Source: Algicola sagamiensis DSM 14643 (GTDB lineage: Bacteria > Pseudomonadota > Gammaproteobacteria > Enterobacterales > Alteromonadaceae). Taken from it: a stretch of DNA of 64,000 nucleotides. The notes under the pieces were generated by a model. It was not told the DNA's origin, did no database searches, and was given only the letters and a program-made list of their open reading frames with translations. The stretch covers positions 1 through 64,000 of the forward strand of contig NZ_KB894501.1 of NCBI RefSeq assembly GCF_000374485.1. Direction: 5' to 3'. The first letter of the stretch is position 1, and each line of letters starts with the position of its first letter. Shown in pieces: positions 10,053 through 18,683 of this stretch. Both the position numbers and the translations under genes were made by a program.

Positions 10053-10538
10053 CTAACGGATATCTTTATAGGCTGAGTCTTCTTTTTTCAGTACAATCAT
10101 TTCACTGTGGGACAAGTAGTCTTGCACAGACTTCTTCTGCTTGCGATTGACAATGAGGATCACATTCCCTAATCCACCGAAAGCAAAGACCAAACGTGTG
10201 ATTCCTTGTGCCGCACTGATCAATGTTCCATCTTCATTTTGTACTCTTAAACGCCAGGCGCGCATACCGATGGTTTGACCACCATGCGTCCAAAACCAAA
10301 TAAAGAAATAACAAACAGCAAGAAACAGTACTGCTTTATGCCAACGTGCTTGTGTCAGGTAAGCACCAACATCAGCATATTCTCCAATAATCGTAGGGTT
10401 AATCACATATGCAACGGCCACGATTGCAAAGACAATAAAATGGGTGACCGCAAAGACGGAAATTGCCACGAGTGAGTCATAGATCAATGCAGCAAATCGG
10501 CGGCGAAAGCCCGCTCGTGGGTATGGGATGGTCATCAA
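10053..10538 (-). CDS. RDD family membrane protein
   Basis: A 161-residue inner-membrane protein of the RDD family (PF06271), whose function is generally unknown. The name-giving R..D pair is seen as FRRRFAALIYDSLVA near the N-terminus. Three hydrophobic segments (about 20-50, 75-95 and 125-140) and the motif GGQTIGMRAWRLRV support the call. It is a single gene on the minus strand, convergent with lptG. An upstream tRNA-Leu promoter points away from it. Confidence 0.9.
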   Translation of the reverse strand: MMTIPYPRAGFRRRFAALIYDSLVAISVFAVTHFIVFAIVAVAYVINPTIIGEYADVGAYLTQARWHKAVLFLAVCYFFIWFWTHGGQTIGMRAWRLRVQNEDGTLISAAQGITRLVFAFGGLGNVILIVNRKQKKSVQDYLSHSEMIVLKKEDSAYKDIR

Positions 10539-10646
10539 TTGCAGTTTTTCTCAGAGTTGGACAGGGCGGGGATCTTAACAAAACTCACTTAAAATGAGAA
10601 ATATGGCCAAACATTCATCGGTTAAACGGAAAAATGAAAAAAATGC

Positions 10647-10674
10647 TTGCTCCTAAGGCCTGTCTCCGTATAAT
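10647..10674 (+). promoter_or_regulatory. tRNA-Leu promoter
   Basis: A perfect -10 box TATAAT (10669-10674) has TTGCTC as a -35 box 16 bp upstream. It lies about 58 bp ahead of the mature tRNA-Leu, in keeping with a short 5' leader removed by RNase P. Confidence 0.65.
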
Positions 10675-10731
10675 TCATCGCGTACTCCAGTTAGAGTCTT
10701 GTGAAGCAATTCACAAAAAATAAAAAATAGT

Positions 10732-10818
10732 GCCAGCGTGATGAAATTGGTAGACATAGGGGATTCAAAATCCCCCGCCTTAACGGGCGTGGCGGTTCGA
10801 GTCCGCCCGCTGGTACCA
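10732..10818 (+). tRNA. tRNA-Leu, anticodon CAA
   Basis: An 87-nt class II tRNA with encoded CCA. The acceptor stem GCCAGCG / CGCTGGT is intact, the D arm reads TGGTAGACA, and the anticodon stem GGGGATTCAAAATCCCC places CAA at 10766-10768, which reads UUG. A long variable arm (CGCCTTAACGGGCG) and the T-loop GGTTCGAGTCC confirm leucine class II structure. It is a single gene with its own promoter and terminator. Confidence 0.97.
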
Positions 10819-10838
10819 TCTCTCCTAAGGAGATTATC

Positions 10839-10862
10839 AAACCGACAATTGTCGGTTTTTTT
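10839..10862 (+). terminator. tRNA-Leu terminator
   Basis: An 8-bp stem AAACCGAC / GTCGGTTT with loop AATT, ending in a run of T. It is 20 bases after the tRNA and acts as an intrinsic terminator. Confidence 0.92.
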
Positions 10863-10926
10863 GTATCTGCACCCTCCTTGTTCTTCTATCCTCACTATCT
10901 AAATCTTCAAAAGGAGCATCGAAGAA

Positions 10927-11155
10927 ATGGATTTACAACCCGACGACTATTTCATTATCGATAAAGGCAACATGCTGTGATAAAGGCAACTTGCTTAGAG
11001 ATGAAATGGAGATTATAGAAATCGGTGTTGTGGTGGTTGAGCGCAAAACGCTTCAGACTGTTGACGAATTTTGTACTTTTATCCAAGCCGTGTTTTCAAA
11101 CGCGCAGAATGCCAAAAAGCGACAGAGGATGGCTGGTGCTTTGAAACAGATCTAG
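10927..11155 (+). pseudogene. Eri1/KapD-like 3'-5' exonuclease, frameshifted remnant
   Basis: The ATG at 10927 has an AAAGGAG upstream and opens MDLQPDDYFIIDKGN, then hits a stop. A second frame reads DKGNLLRDEMEIIEIGVVVV, continues ERKTLQTVDEFCTFIQ and stops at 11153-11155. RDEMEIIEIGAVVV followed by a strand and VDEFxTF(I/V) is characteristic of DnaQ-fold Eri1/KapD-type exonucleases, where the first block would normally contain DxEAT. Here that block has become DKGN. A 19-bp imperfect tandem duplication (10960-10978 and 10979-10997, both starting GATAAAGGCAAC) shifts the frame. The catalytic core and C-terminal half are missing. Confidence 0.7.
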
Positions 11156-11215
11156 TCGTAGAACCCTGATTTTTTGTTTTTGCGAAAAGTCCCTTTTTCG
11201 CACTGAATAATTACA

Positions 11216-11947
11216 TTAGTTGCAGCTATAAGTTGCAATAACTTCAGAGACTTTCTGGTCAACACCTGCAAAGTCGTTGTAGTTCACTTTTACTGTCACA
11301 CAGTTTTTCGCTGGAGAGTCAATGATTTGATACTTGAGCGTGTAGATGTAGTGCAGGCCATCGTTGAATGAAATTGCACTTGAAATATCAATTACATACC
11401 CATCGCTGCCAACGATCTGTTGTACTTCTTCATTATCGAGTACAGATTGGATCGCATTGATCGAATCAGATGGAACAACTCGGTCATTTGTCAGTAGTTG
11501 TAATGAATCAATGATCGTATAGCCATTTGCAGCGCTGAGCAATCCATCGACTTCGACGATGATAGAATCAACAGTCGCATTGACTGGTGCAGTGAGGCGA
11601 GCCGTTGGGTTTTCTGGATATTTACAAACCGATTTAAAGTCATCGCCACATACATTCTTTAAGTAATTTAGGTATTGCTTCGAACCAAGTAGTCTCCCTT
11701 TTTCGCCGTTGTTATTTTCATAAACACGGATTTCTGTAGGTCGCTTCTGCCACCAGTCTGTTACGACGCCAACTGATGTAACTAATTTTGCAGAGTCTAA
11801 AGTCATTGTATGGCTGAAGTGTGTACTTGCATCTGGTTGTAGGCGCTGGTTAATCGAATCTTCCATGAGAACGCTGTCAGCAGCGAATGTGCTTGTTGCA
11901 ATAAACAGTGAGGATAAAGCGAATGCAGTGTTTTTGATCAAATTCAT
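11216..11947 (-). CDS. secreted protein of unknown function
   Basis: I do not recognise this 243-residue protein. The ATG at 11947 (MNLIKNTAFALSSLF) is chosen over an upstream ATG because it begins a good signal peptide, with cleavage likely after STFAA, and has AGAGG eight bases upstream. The mature protein is rich in beta-strand-forming residues. It has four Cys residues, two in CGDDFKSVC and two near the end (NCVTV and the terminal CN), which could form two disulfides. WWQKRPTEIRVYENNNG near residue 60 is a striking block. It is a single gene on the minus strand next to the exonuclease pseudogene. Confidence 0.7.
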   Translation of the reverse strand: MNLIKNTAFALSSLFIATSTFAADSVLMEDSINQRLQPDASTHFSHTMTLDSAKLVTSVGVVTDWWQKRPTEIRVYENNNGEKGRLLGSKQYLNYLKNVCGDDFKSVCKYPENPTARLTAPVNATVDSIIVEVDGLLSAANGYTIIDSLQLLTNDRVVPSDSINAIQSVLDNEEVQQIVGSDGYVIDISSAISFNDGLHYIYTLKYQIIDSPAKNCVTVKVNYNDFAGVDQKVSEVIATYSCN

Positions 11948-12217
11948 GAAAAATACCTCTTTATATTTGTTATTGAATGATTTCAATGCGTTAATCTCAT
12001 TAAGATCGGGAGCATAGTAAACGCAGCTTTATGTAAATGTAATAGGTACAAATGCTTATTTATTGCAGTTAATTTCAGTATTTAGACTGGAAAATTCTCA
12101 TCATTTTTCTTTATATTGCGCTGGCGCAAACGCAATGAAAATTCAACTTTTTTTCTGATTTATCTCTATGTAAAACTCGCTATCTTTCTTCGTTTTTTCA
12201 ACATATTCGAGGATAGA

Positions 12218-12715
12218 ATGAATAAAGAACAACTAATTCAGCATTTATCATTAGTACGCCATGATGAAGGTGGTTATTACTCGGAAACTTTCCGGGCAGA
12301 GGATAAGATACAGACACAGCGAGAAGGGCTCAGTGGTATGCGAAGCCTTGCAACCTGTATTTATTACATGCTCACGCAGGACAATCCAATTGGCTATTTT
12401 CATCAGAATACTTCGCCAATCATCCACTTTTTCCATTCCGGATCACCACTCACTTATCGGCTGATTCATCAAGACGGCTCAGTTGAAGAGTACATTTTGG
12501 GTCCTGATTTAGATAAAGGCCATCAGTTGCAGCTTTTTGTGCCTGGTGGATGTTGGAAGTCGACAGAACTACAGGCAGGTGGAGATTATGGTTTGCTCAG
12601 TGAAATTGTTACGCCGGGATTCGAGTTTATTGATGCAGAAATTGCGAATCAAACTCAGTTACTGAAAGAATTTCCACAGCACGAATCCTGGATCCGTCAG
12701 TTCACTTATCAATAA
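12218..12715 (+). CDS. cupin superfamily protein (DUF985 type)
   Basis: A 165-residue single-domain cupin of the DUF985/cupin_5 group, whose members have no agreed function. The ATG at 12218 has GAGGA five bases upstream; an in-frame ATG about 100 bp earlier lacks a site and adds a non-conserved tail. Family blocks are RHDEGGYYSETFRA at the N-terminus, ATCIYYMLT, a strand around IIHFFHSGSPLTYRLI, and PGGCWKS before the final EIVTPGFEFIDAE. It has no partner genes in an obvious operon. Confidence 0.85.
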   Translation: MNKEQLIQHLSLVRHDEGGYYSETFRAEDKIQTQREGLSGMRSLATCIYYMLTQDNPIGYFHQNTSPIIHFFHSGSPLTYRLIHQDGSVEEYILGPDLDKGHQLQLFVPGGCWKSTELQAGGDYGLLSEIVTPGFEFIDAEIANQTQLLKEFPQHESWIRQFTYQ

Positions 12716-12788
12716 GGGGTTCTAGCTCGACAAGGAACCCTCTATCTCCTTAACTTAGATAAGTTGAAACGATACGGTTCTATTTGTC

Positions 12789-13616
12789 TTGCGTGTTTTA
12801 GTAAATATCAAGTCTTTCTATTACTTCATATTGATGGCTTTGGCGATGAATATAGGGGCTGTGCATGCGAAAAATAGACTTGACCGTGTGACCCTAGGGC
12901 TAGGTGAGTATCCTCCGTATCATTCTTCCGATTTGCCACATTACGGTGCTGCAACCCGAATTATGACGATGATTTTCGAGCGGGCTGGTATCCAAGTTCG
13001 CTATGTGTTTTTTCCTTGGCAGCGTGCCTACGTGGAAACCAGAAAAGGGACCATTGATGGGACAGGGTTATGGGAGCGTGACTCCGAGACAATTGATAAA
13101 TTTCTCATTAGTAAGGCTGTATTTGAATATCGCACCTATTTCTTCCATAAAAAATCGCTAAAGTTCGATTGGAAAACCATTGATGATCTGCGTGGTTATC
13201 AAATCGGTGGCCTGATCGGATATTACTATGGTGATGCTTTTCAAAAAGCTGAAGAGAACGGTACTTTATCTTTACATCGTGTTCCCCATGAGAGCCAAAA
13301 TATGAAGAAGTTATTGCTTGGTCGGGTACAACTTATTCCCATTTCAATTGAGTCAGCGAAAGCTTTTTTGAGTGCTACAGGCAAACTCCGAGAATGGCAG
13401 AATTTAGCTTATCACCCAAAGCCATTGTATCGTGCAACATCACACTTACTCTTATCTCTGGTTGTGAAGGAGAACCAAGAACGAATGCGGCGGTTTGACC
13501 AAGCACTCGTAGAGATGAAGTCGGAAGGACTGATTGAAAAGTTATTACACAATATTGAACTGAGAGAAAAATCAACGGCTGAAGAATCAGCCGCTGATGC
13601 ATTGACAATAAAGTAG
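12789..13616 (+). CDS. solitary periplasmic solute-binding-like protein (SBP_bac_3 type)
   Basis: A 275-residue secreted protein, the third of four such proteins in the window. The mature part starts around LDRVTLGLGEYPPYHSSDLPH and carries FFPWQRAYVETRKG, the analogue of the binding-lobe block. YYGDAFQKAEENG is the hinge-region counterpart of the paralogues' GYTYSDAF. Unlike the pair at 1.0-2.6 kb it lacks the terminal Cys pair. The TTG at 12789 is chosen because it gives a full signal peptide ending in VHAK; the ribosome binding site is weak, so an ATG within the signal region is also possible. No ABC permease is near. Confidence 0.75.
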   Translation: MRVLVNIKSFYYFILMALAMNIGAVHAKNRLDRVTLGLGEYPPYHSSDLPHYGAATRIMTMIFERAGIQVRYVFFPWQRAYVETRKGTIDGTGLWERDSETIDKFLISKAVFEYRTYFFHKKSLKFDWKTIDDLRGYQIGGLIGYYYGDAFQKAEENGTLSLHRVPHESQNMKKLLLGRVQLIPISIESAKAFLSATGKLREWQNLAYHPKPLYRATSHLLLSLVVKENQERMRRFDQALVEMKSEGLIEKLLHNIELREKSTAEESAADALTIK

Positions 13617-13619
13617 GGC

Positions 13620-14450
13620 TTAGAAGCGGACTTGAGCGCCTAGACCAAACGTATTTTCATTGTCGCCGTCTTCAATGTGACCTGTTGAGAAGTCTGCTGT
13701 TAATGCAAACTGGGAGTTGAAGTAGTATGTTGATGCTAACTGATATTCCTCAGAATCAGTTGAGAACTCATCTTCGCCAGCAAACTCAACACCTAAAGCG
13801 ACGGAAAAGTCACGGTTTAGGAAGTATTCAGCGTTGACATCAAAAGAATGGGTATCATCAATTGAGCCACCTGTGTTTAGGTTCGCATATTCAGTATTGA
13901 ACGCGATCCACTGACTATCTGATACAGGAAGTACAGCTTTTAGACCAAAGATCCAGCTTGTGTCGTGCTCTTGTTTTTCGTAGTTTGCTTCAACTAAAGT
14001 GATGTAGGCAGCCCAGTTATCATTGATATAGTGACCTGCTGTGAATGAGAAATGTTCCACATCAGTTTCTGCTGATTGTCCAGCTACTTTTTTCTCATAA
14101 TTGTGATTTGCATATCCTGCTGCCAAGTAGAAAGGCGCATCAAAATGATATGTGAACTCAGTTGCGTAGGTATCACGGTTGAGTTCTTCTTGAACAGCAT
14201 CTTGTCTGCTGATGTTCGCCAGGATTTCAACACTGGAAGAACGAGACAGAAACGCAGCTTCTTTACGAGGTCCTTTTGATGTATCAAGGCCTTTAAAGAA
14301 GTAAGTTGCATCAAGCTTTACTGAATCCGTGTTATCAATAGACTTATCGTGCTCAGCTTTGCTGATGTGTCCGTTGATTTCTACGTGTTGTGCTGCTTGT
14401 GCGCCAAAAGAAAGGATGGTTGGGATAAGAATCGCTAGTGTTTTTTTCAT
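13620..14450 (-). CDS. outer-membrane porin-like protein
   Basis: A 276-residue beta-barrel protein. The ATG at 14450 begins MKKTLAILIPTILSFGAQA, a clear signal peptide; the frame is open 105 bp further up but without signal-like sequence. Alternating polar and aromatic strands fill the mature part, and it ends in QVRF with a terminal Phe, the outer-membrane insertion signal. The block TSKGPRKEAAFLSRSSS resembles the GPxxEAAFLxRAS motif common in putative porins of marine gammaproteobacteria (Porin_7-like). The substrate is unknown. It ends four bases from the stop of the convergent binding protein. Confidence 0.8.
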   Translation of the reverse strand: MKKTLAILIPTILSFGAQAAQHVEINGHISKAEHDKSIDNTDSVKLDATYFFKGLDTSKGPRKEAAFLSRSSSVEILANISRQDAVQEELNRDTYATEFTYHFDAPFYLAAGYANHNYEKKVAGQSAETDVEHFSFTAGHYINDNWAAYITLVEANYEKQEHDTSWIFGLKAVLPVSDSQWIAFNTEYANLNTGGSIDDTHSFDVNAEYFLNRDFSVALGVEFAGEDEFSTDSEEYQLASTYYFNSQFALTADFSTGHIEDGDNENTFGLGAQVRF

Positions 14451-14592
14451 TACAAGTTTTCCATTTATACAACTTAAACTGGGATAAGAAACCCAAAAGG
14501 AAATTTTAATGAAAAACGCTGAGGTAAAAAAGGAAAAATAGACAAAAGCCTGCACTTTGGTGGATATGCAGGCAGTTTGTTCGAAATATCAT

Positions 14593-16395
14593 CTAAAAAG
14601 TATATTTTAAAGAAACAATCACTTCTCGGCCAAGGGACCGGTAACCTTTATTGGATTGGTATTCTTTATCGAATAGGTTATTCGCTGTGAGTTTCAACGT
14701 CAGCTGCTCTGATGCATAAAACGCATAGCTGGTAGACCAGGTTTGATAAGAAGGCAGCATGGTGTCGTTATTTCCCGTTGGGCGTTTGTCTGAATAATGG
14801 AACGTAATAGATAACTGGTGCTGTTGCCAATCTCGATAGGTGATCCAGTTCAGGGTTCTTCTCGCCCGGTTTGCTAAGGGTTTATTGGTTGTTTTATTTT
14901 CGGTATCGAGCCAAGTGTAGTTAAATTCATTATGCCATAAGTCCCACTTTCCTTTTAAGCGCCACTCCAATCCGTCAATTTGTGCTTTGTAGATATTTTG
15001 AGGTGTCCATACACTACTATTTTCATCCTGAGTCCAAGAGATTAAATTGTCGATCTCTTGTCTGAAAACTGTGATATCCGTGGTTAATACTTGGTGCTCA
15101 AAACGAAAACTGCCTTCAATCTGTTGGCTTTCTTCTGATTTGAGTGACGGATTTCCTGTCGTAGGGGAGTACAAGTCATTAAATGAGGGCTGCTTAAAAG
15201 CGGTTTGATAGCCAAGACGAATATGACGTTGGTTAGGGAGCGCTTGAGAAATATTAAGGCCGTAAGTGGTTTGTTTACCTGTGCTATCCATGTGGTCATA
15301 GCGAATTGCTGCATCTATTGTTGTCTTTTTTATTGTTTCATAACGTCCACCCGCAAAGACGGCCTTATTATCACGTTTATTTCTCAGAAATGAAGTAGAG
15401 CTTCGACTCACATTATCTTTAAGCCACTGAAGACCTGCATAGGCTTGCCAGAATGAAACTGGATGATAGGTAAATTGATAGGTCGCTTCTTGATGCTTTG
15501 TTTCTAAAGAGAGATCATCAGTATTGGGGCCAATATATTTTTCCTTATCTCTGTTTTGGGCCATTGATAAATATTGAGAAAAATTGTTTTGTGACTGCTC
15601 CCACTTAAATTGGCTTTGTCCTCGACGATAAAAAGCAACATCAGCCCCACCTTGAAATGGAGAATCATATTCGTAACTGCCTTCATCAAAAAATTGATGG
15701 TAACTGACTTTATTATGAGAGGTCACATCATGAGTAAGCTGGAAAGCTAAGTGTTTTGACTCCATTCCATCTTTATCTGGATCGCCATCAACGAATACAG
15801 AAAATCCATCTGTCTTCTCCATTCCAGCCTGAAAAGCAAGTTGTGTTGCTTCAATGGTTTTTCCTGCTGCAATATCATAGTTCTGATAATTGTTGCTGCC
15901 ACGCTTGATGGTGAGTTGTGTTTCCTCTGGGAAACGCGTAAAAATCTTAATGACCGAGCCAATTGCATCAGCACCATATTGTGCCGCATGCGCCCCTTTA
16001 TAGACTTCAATGCGCTCAATTTGGGAGGGGCGAATTAAAGAGAGGTTTGTTTGGCCTAAACTGGCTGAACCGACGCGAACACCATCAATAAGGACGATGG
16101 TATGATTTGAATTGGTGCCACGGGCAAAAACGCTGGTGAGTTGACCGCGTCCACCCTGTCGACTGCTTGAGAACCCAGCAACCTGCTCCAATAAACTCGG
16201 CAAATCAACAGGCGCAATTCGCTCTATTTTTTCCCGTTCAATGACTTCGACACTGATATGCTTGTGTGCAGGCAGGCCCTGATACGGTGTTCCTGTAACC
16301 GTAATTCTTTCGATAGTTTCTTGCGCTTCTGCATATGCAAATTGAGTACTACAGCAGGCTATGATCACCGCAACTGCAATTTTTGTTTTCAACAT
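14593..16395 (-). CDS. btuB: TonB-dependent vitamin B12 receptor BtuB
   Basis: Outer-membrane receptor that imports cobalamin using energy from TonB. It is 600 residues: a signal peptide (about 1-22), a TonB box-like segment ETIERITVTG just after it, a plug domain containing LLEQVAGFSSSRQGGRGQ and RIEVYKGAHAAQYGADAIG (about 60-150), then a 22-strand barrel ending with a terminal Phe. A cobalamin riboswitch lies just upstream, which strongly supports a B12 role. No btuCDF or cobalamin biosynthetic genes are in the window. Confidence 0.92.
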   Translation of the reverse strand: MLKTKIAVAVIIACCSTQFAYAEAQETIERITVTGTPYQGLPAHKHISVEVIEREKIERIAPVDLPSLLEQVAGFSSSRQGGRGQLTSVFARGTNSNHTIVLIDGVRVGSASLGQTNLSLIRPSQIERIEVYKGAHAAQYGADAIGSVIKIFTRFPEETQLTIKRGSNNYQNYDIAAGKTIEATQLAFQAGMEKTDGFSVFVDGDPDKDGMESKHLAFQLTHDVTSHNKVSYHQFFDEGSYEYDSPFQGGADVAFYRRGQSQFKWEQSQNNFSQYLSMAQNRDKEKYIGPNTDDLSLETKHQEATYQFTYHPVSFWQAYAGLQWLKDNVSRSSTSFLRNKRDNKAVFAGGRYETIKKTTIDAAIRYDHMDSTGKQTTYGLNISQALPNQRHIRLGYQTAFKQPSFNDLYSPTTGNPSLKSEESQQIEGSFRFEHQVLTTDITVFRQEIDNLISWTQDENSSVWTPQNIYKAQIDGLEWRLKGKWDLWHNEFNYTWLDTENKTTNKPLANRARRTLNWITYRDWQQHQLSITFHYSDKRPTGNNDTMLPSYQTWSTSYAFYASEQLTLKLTANNLFDKEYQSNKGYRSLGREVIVSLKYTF

Positions 16396-16413
16396 GTTGA
16401 ACCTTTAAGATTA

Positions 16414-16430
16414 AGACGCCCACCGCGTCT
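16414..16430 (-). promoter_or_regulatory. expression-platform hairpin of the btuB riboswitch
   Basis: AGACGC-GGTGG-GCGTCT (read on the minus strand) is a 6-bp perfect hairpin between the B12 box and the btuB start, about 20 bases ahead of the ATG. It is positioned to act as an anti-terminator/terminator or ribosome-binding-site switch, but which of these is not decidable by eye. Confidence 0.5.
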
Positions 16431-16446
16431 ACTATTTTCCCTGTTT

Positions 16447-16705
16447 CGGGCCGGTCTCCGGACTGAGCGTATTGATGTTGGAGATCACCAAGGTCATCCT
16501 TCCCATTTCTTATCCATGAGAATGAACAATAAACAGTGGAAATACAATAGAGAACTCCCTATGCGAACTTGTTATCACGCATCACCGTTGCGGGGGCAGC
16601 GCTGGACTTTCTTGTCGATTGTGTTGTTGATTTTCATCATTGATAAGAGCACCAGCTTCCCGTTTCATTCTTGCATCAAGAACACCCGAAACGCTGATGC
16701 GCAGT
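16447..16705 (-). ncRNA. cobalamin riboswitch
   Basis: Read on the minus strand, the leader of btuB contains the conserved cobalamin core GCTGCCCCCGCAACGGT (around 16584-16600), an upstream GGGAAGCTGGTGC, a GGGAAGG block, and the B12 box AGTCCGGAGACCGGCC (16449-16464). Order and spacing match the class of cobalamin riboswitches found before btuB, which repress expression when adenosylcobalamin is plentiful. Boundaries are approximate. Confidence 0.93.
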
Positions 16706-16724
16706 GTGGAAGGTTTTGAGCGAA

Positions 16725-16759
16725 CTGTCAATTAGGGGGCTATCGCTCTCCTTTGACAG
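16725..16759. repeat. inverted repeat between yajQ and the riboswitch
   Basis: CTGTCAA / TTGACAG outer arms (7 bp, perfect) enclose a second imperfect stem (AGGGGG / CTCTCCT). It sits after the yajQ stop and before the riboswitch on the same strand. It may be the yajQ terminator, though no T run follows. Confidence 0.55.
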
Positions 16760-16792
16760 CCTCTGCTGTGATGTGTGAAATCGTAATAGATT

Positions 16793-17275
16793 TTAGTCTC
16801 TGAAGTTCGTAAACTGGAATGGTTGGTCAATATCGCATTCGCGAACCAATTGCATGACAGATTGGAGATCATCACGTTTTTTCCCAGTGATACGAACTTG
16901 ATCGCCTTGGATAGAGGCTTGCACTTTAATCTTACTGTCTTTGATCATTTTGACGATTTTTTTCGCGGTCGGAGTGTCGATACCTTGCTTCATTCCGACG
17001 TCTTGCAGATAGGTTTTTCCAGAGTGAACCATATCCTTGATATCAAAGCTTCTTGGATCCAAATCGCGTTTAATCGCTTTGTTACTCAGAATATCAATCA
17101 TCTGTTGCAGTTGGATCTCAGCTTCAGCTTTTAGCTTAATTAAATCATCGGTTAACTCAAAAGTAGCATCCACACCACGAAAGTCGTAACGTGTTGAAAG
17201 CTCACGGTTTGCATTTTCTACAGCATTCTTAATTTCATGCGCGTCGAGTTCAGAAACAATGTCAAAAGATGGCAT
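16793..17275 (-). CDS. yajQ: YajQ family nucleotide/c-di-GMP-binding protein
   Basis: A 160-residue cytoplasmic protein of the YajQ/UPF0234 family, made of two ferredoxin-like halves. Members bind RNA or nucleotides, and some bind cyclic di-GMP and act as transcription co-effectors. The hallmark N-terminus [20 protein letters not shown] is present, as are STRYDFRG and [10 protein letters not shown]. Length is normal. It reads toward the btuB leader on the same strand. Confidence 0.95.
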   Translation of the reverse strand: MPSFDIVSELDAHEIKNAVENANRELSTRYDFRGVDATFELTDDLIKLKAEAEIQLQQMIDILSNKAIKRDLDPRSFDIKDMVHSGKTYLQDVGMKQGIDTPTAKKIVKMIKDSKIKVQASIQGDQVRITGKKRDDLQSVMQLVRECDIDQPFQFTNFRD

Positions 17276-17351
17276 AATTTTTCCTTAGTTGACGTAGCCG
17301 TTTGGGAACGTTAATCTTTAGCGGCTATCTCGTTATTTATGGGTAAATTGA

Positions 17352-17720
17352 GTGACTCAGAAATTTTACCGCTACGGACTGCTGATTGTCATGACGCTTG
17401 TGACGATCCTTTTTCTCATCAAGATCGGCGGCCCAATACCAAAAACACCTGCACATACTGATAAAGTGGTGCATTGTGTCATTTTCTTTGGATTAACATG
17501 GCTTGTATTCCGAGCGATTTCAAAACCCAAATGGATATTGATCACTTCACTTGCTGTTTATGGGGCGGTCATTGAAGTAATTCAAGGACTATTTCCTTAT
17601 CGTTCGGCGAGTTTGCTGGATTTTGTTGCAGATCTTGCAGGGATCGGTCTGTTTCTTATCCTTGCAGCAATTGTTACGCAGTTTCGTCGATTTCGAAATA
17701 CTTCCTCAGAAGAATCTTAA
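17352..17720 (+). CDS. VanZ-like membrane protein
   Basis: A 122-residue protein with four predicted membrane segments. The VanZ-like signature is visible: DKVVHCVIFFGLTWL, then ADLAGIGLFLILA after the characteristic EVIQGLFPYRSASLLDF. The start is GTG at 17352. The gene is followed six bases later by a PanE-like reductase, so the two may be co-transcribed, but no functional link is evident. VanZ in enterococci affects teicoplanin resistance; the role in Gram-negatives is not established. Confidence 0.85.
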   Translation: MTQKFYRYGLLIVMTLVTILFLIKIGGPIPKTPAHTDKVVHCVIFFGLTWLVFRAISKPKWILITSLAVYGAVIEVIQGLFPYRSASLLDFVADLAGIGLFLILAAIVTQFRRFRNTSSEES

Positions 17721-17726
17721 ATCCAG

Positions 17727-18626
17727 ATGTGGTTTCTAACAGGGCAAGGTGCAGTCACCCAGTTGTGGCATCATCGACTCAAACAACACGATGTTCCGGT
17801 TCATCTACTTTATCATCGACAGAATAAAGAAGAACGGAAGACTTTTCGCTTCCATACGAATCAAGGTCAAGCATGGACCTATCAGACGAATGTTCTTCCG
17901 CTTTGCCAAGCACCTGAAGGGATCCAGTCGCTCTTGTTGTGTGCCAAGGCATTTCATGTTCAGGCTATTTTTGAGCAGTTAAAACCTTCTTTATCTGACT
18001 ATGCAGACATTATCCTTTGTCATAATGGCTTGGGGACGATTGAGCCGATAGTGACTCAACTGAAGCCGAATCAACGTCTATGGTTTTTAAGTACTACGCA
18101 TGGCGCACTTCGCCTTTCTCAACAAGAGACACAGCATACTGGCGTTGGCTCCAGTGTACTTGGTTTATGTCATGGTAACCAACAACGTTCTTCTCATGAT
18201 ATTCAAGATCTAGTGCAGGCTGGATGTATTGAACTTGTTGATGATATTGAACAACGGCTTTGGCTCAAACTTGCCGTCAATAGTGTGATCAACCCCCTGA
18301 CAGCGATTCATCATTGTCGTAATGGGGCATTATCTGCACAAAAGTGGCAAATGCAAATCGAACACTTATGTGAAGAGTTTTGTGCTGTTGCCAATTCCGC
18401 CGGGATTAATTTAACTATTGAGGCCGTTCTCATGGTTGTGAGCAGGACCATTGAACAAACGGCTGAGAATTATTCTTCTATGCATCAGGATGTTTACTTC
18501 AAACGACAAACAGAGATAGAGTTTATTACTGGATATCTGCTAGAAATTGCTAAATTAAAAGATATCTTGATACCTACGCACACTCAGGTTTATCAAGAAT
18601 TCTTAGCGCAATTCTGCCAGCCCTGA
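17727..18626 (+). CDS. panE: 2-dehydropantoate 2-reductase (PanE-like)
   Basis: Reduces 2-dehydropantoate to pantoate with NADPH in coenzyme A synthesis. It is 299 residues, the usual size. The N-terminal Rossmann loop reads GQGAVTQLW; family members usually have GxGAxG, so the last Gly is replaced by Thr. Downstream, NGLG, LWLKLAVNSVINPLTAI (containing the catalytic Lys) and SSMHQDV match the C-terminal ketopantoate reductase domain. Because the nucleotide loop is changed, an altered substrate or cofactor is possible. It follows the VanZ-like gene by six bases. Confidence 0.88.
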   Translation: MWFLTGQGAVTQLWHHRLKQHDVPVHLLYHRQNKEERKTFRFHTNQGQAWTYQTNVLPLCQAPEGIQSLLLCAKAFHVQAIFEQLKPSLSDYADIILCHNGLGTIEPIVTQLKPNQRLWFLSTTHGALRLSQQETQHTGVGSSVLGLCHGNQQRSSHDIQDLVQAGCIELVDDIEQRLWLKLAVNSVINPLTAIHHCRNGALSAQKWQMQIEHLCEEFCAVANSAGINLTIEAVLMVVSRTIEQTAENYSSMHQDVYFKRQTEIEFITGYLLEIAKLKDILIPTHTQVYQEFLAQFCQP

Positions 18627-18683
18627 AAAAGCCTTTTCACTTTTCCATCTATACTGGATAAAAACCACAAAGAAACGAAACTG

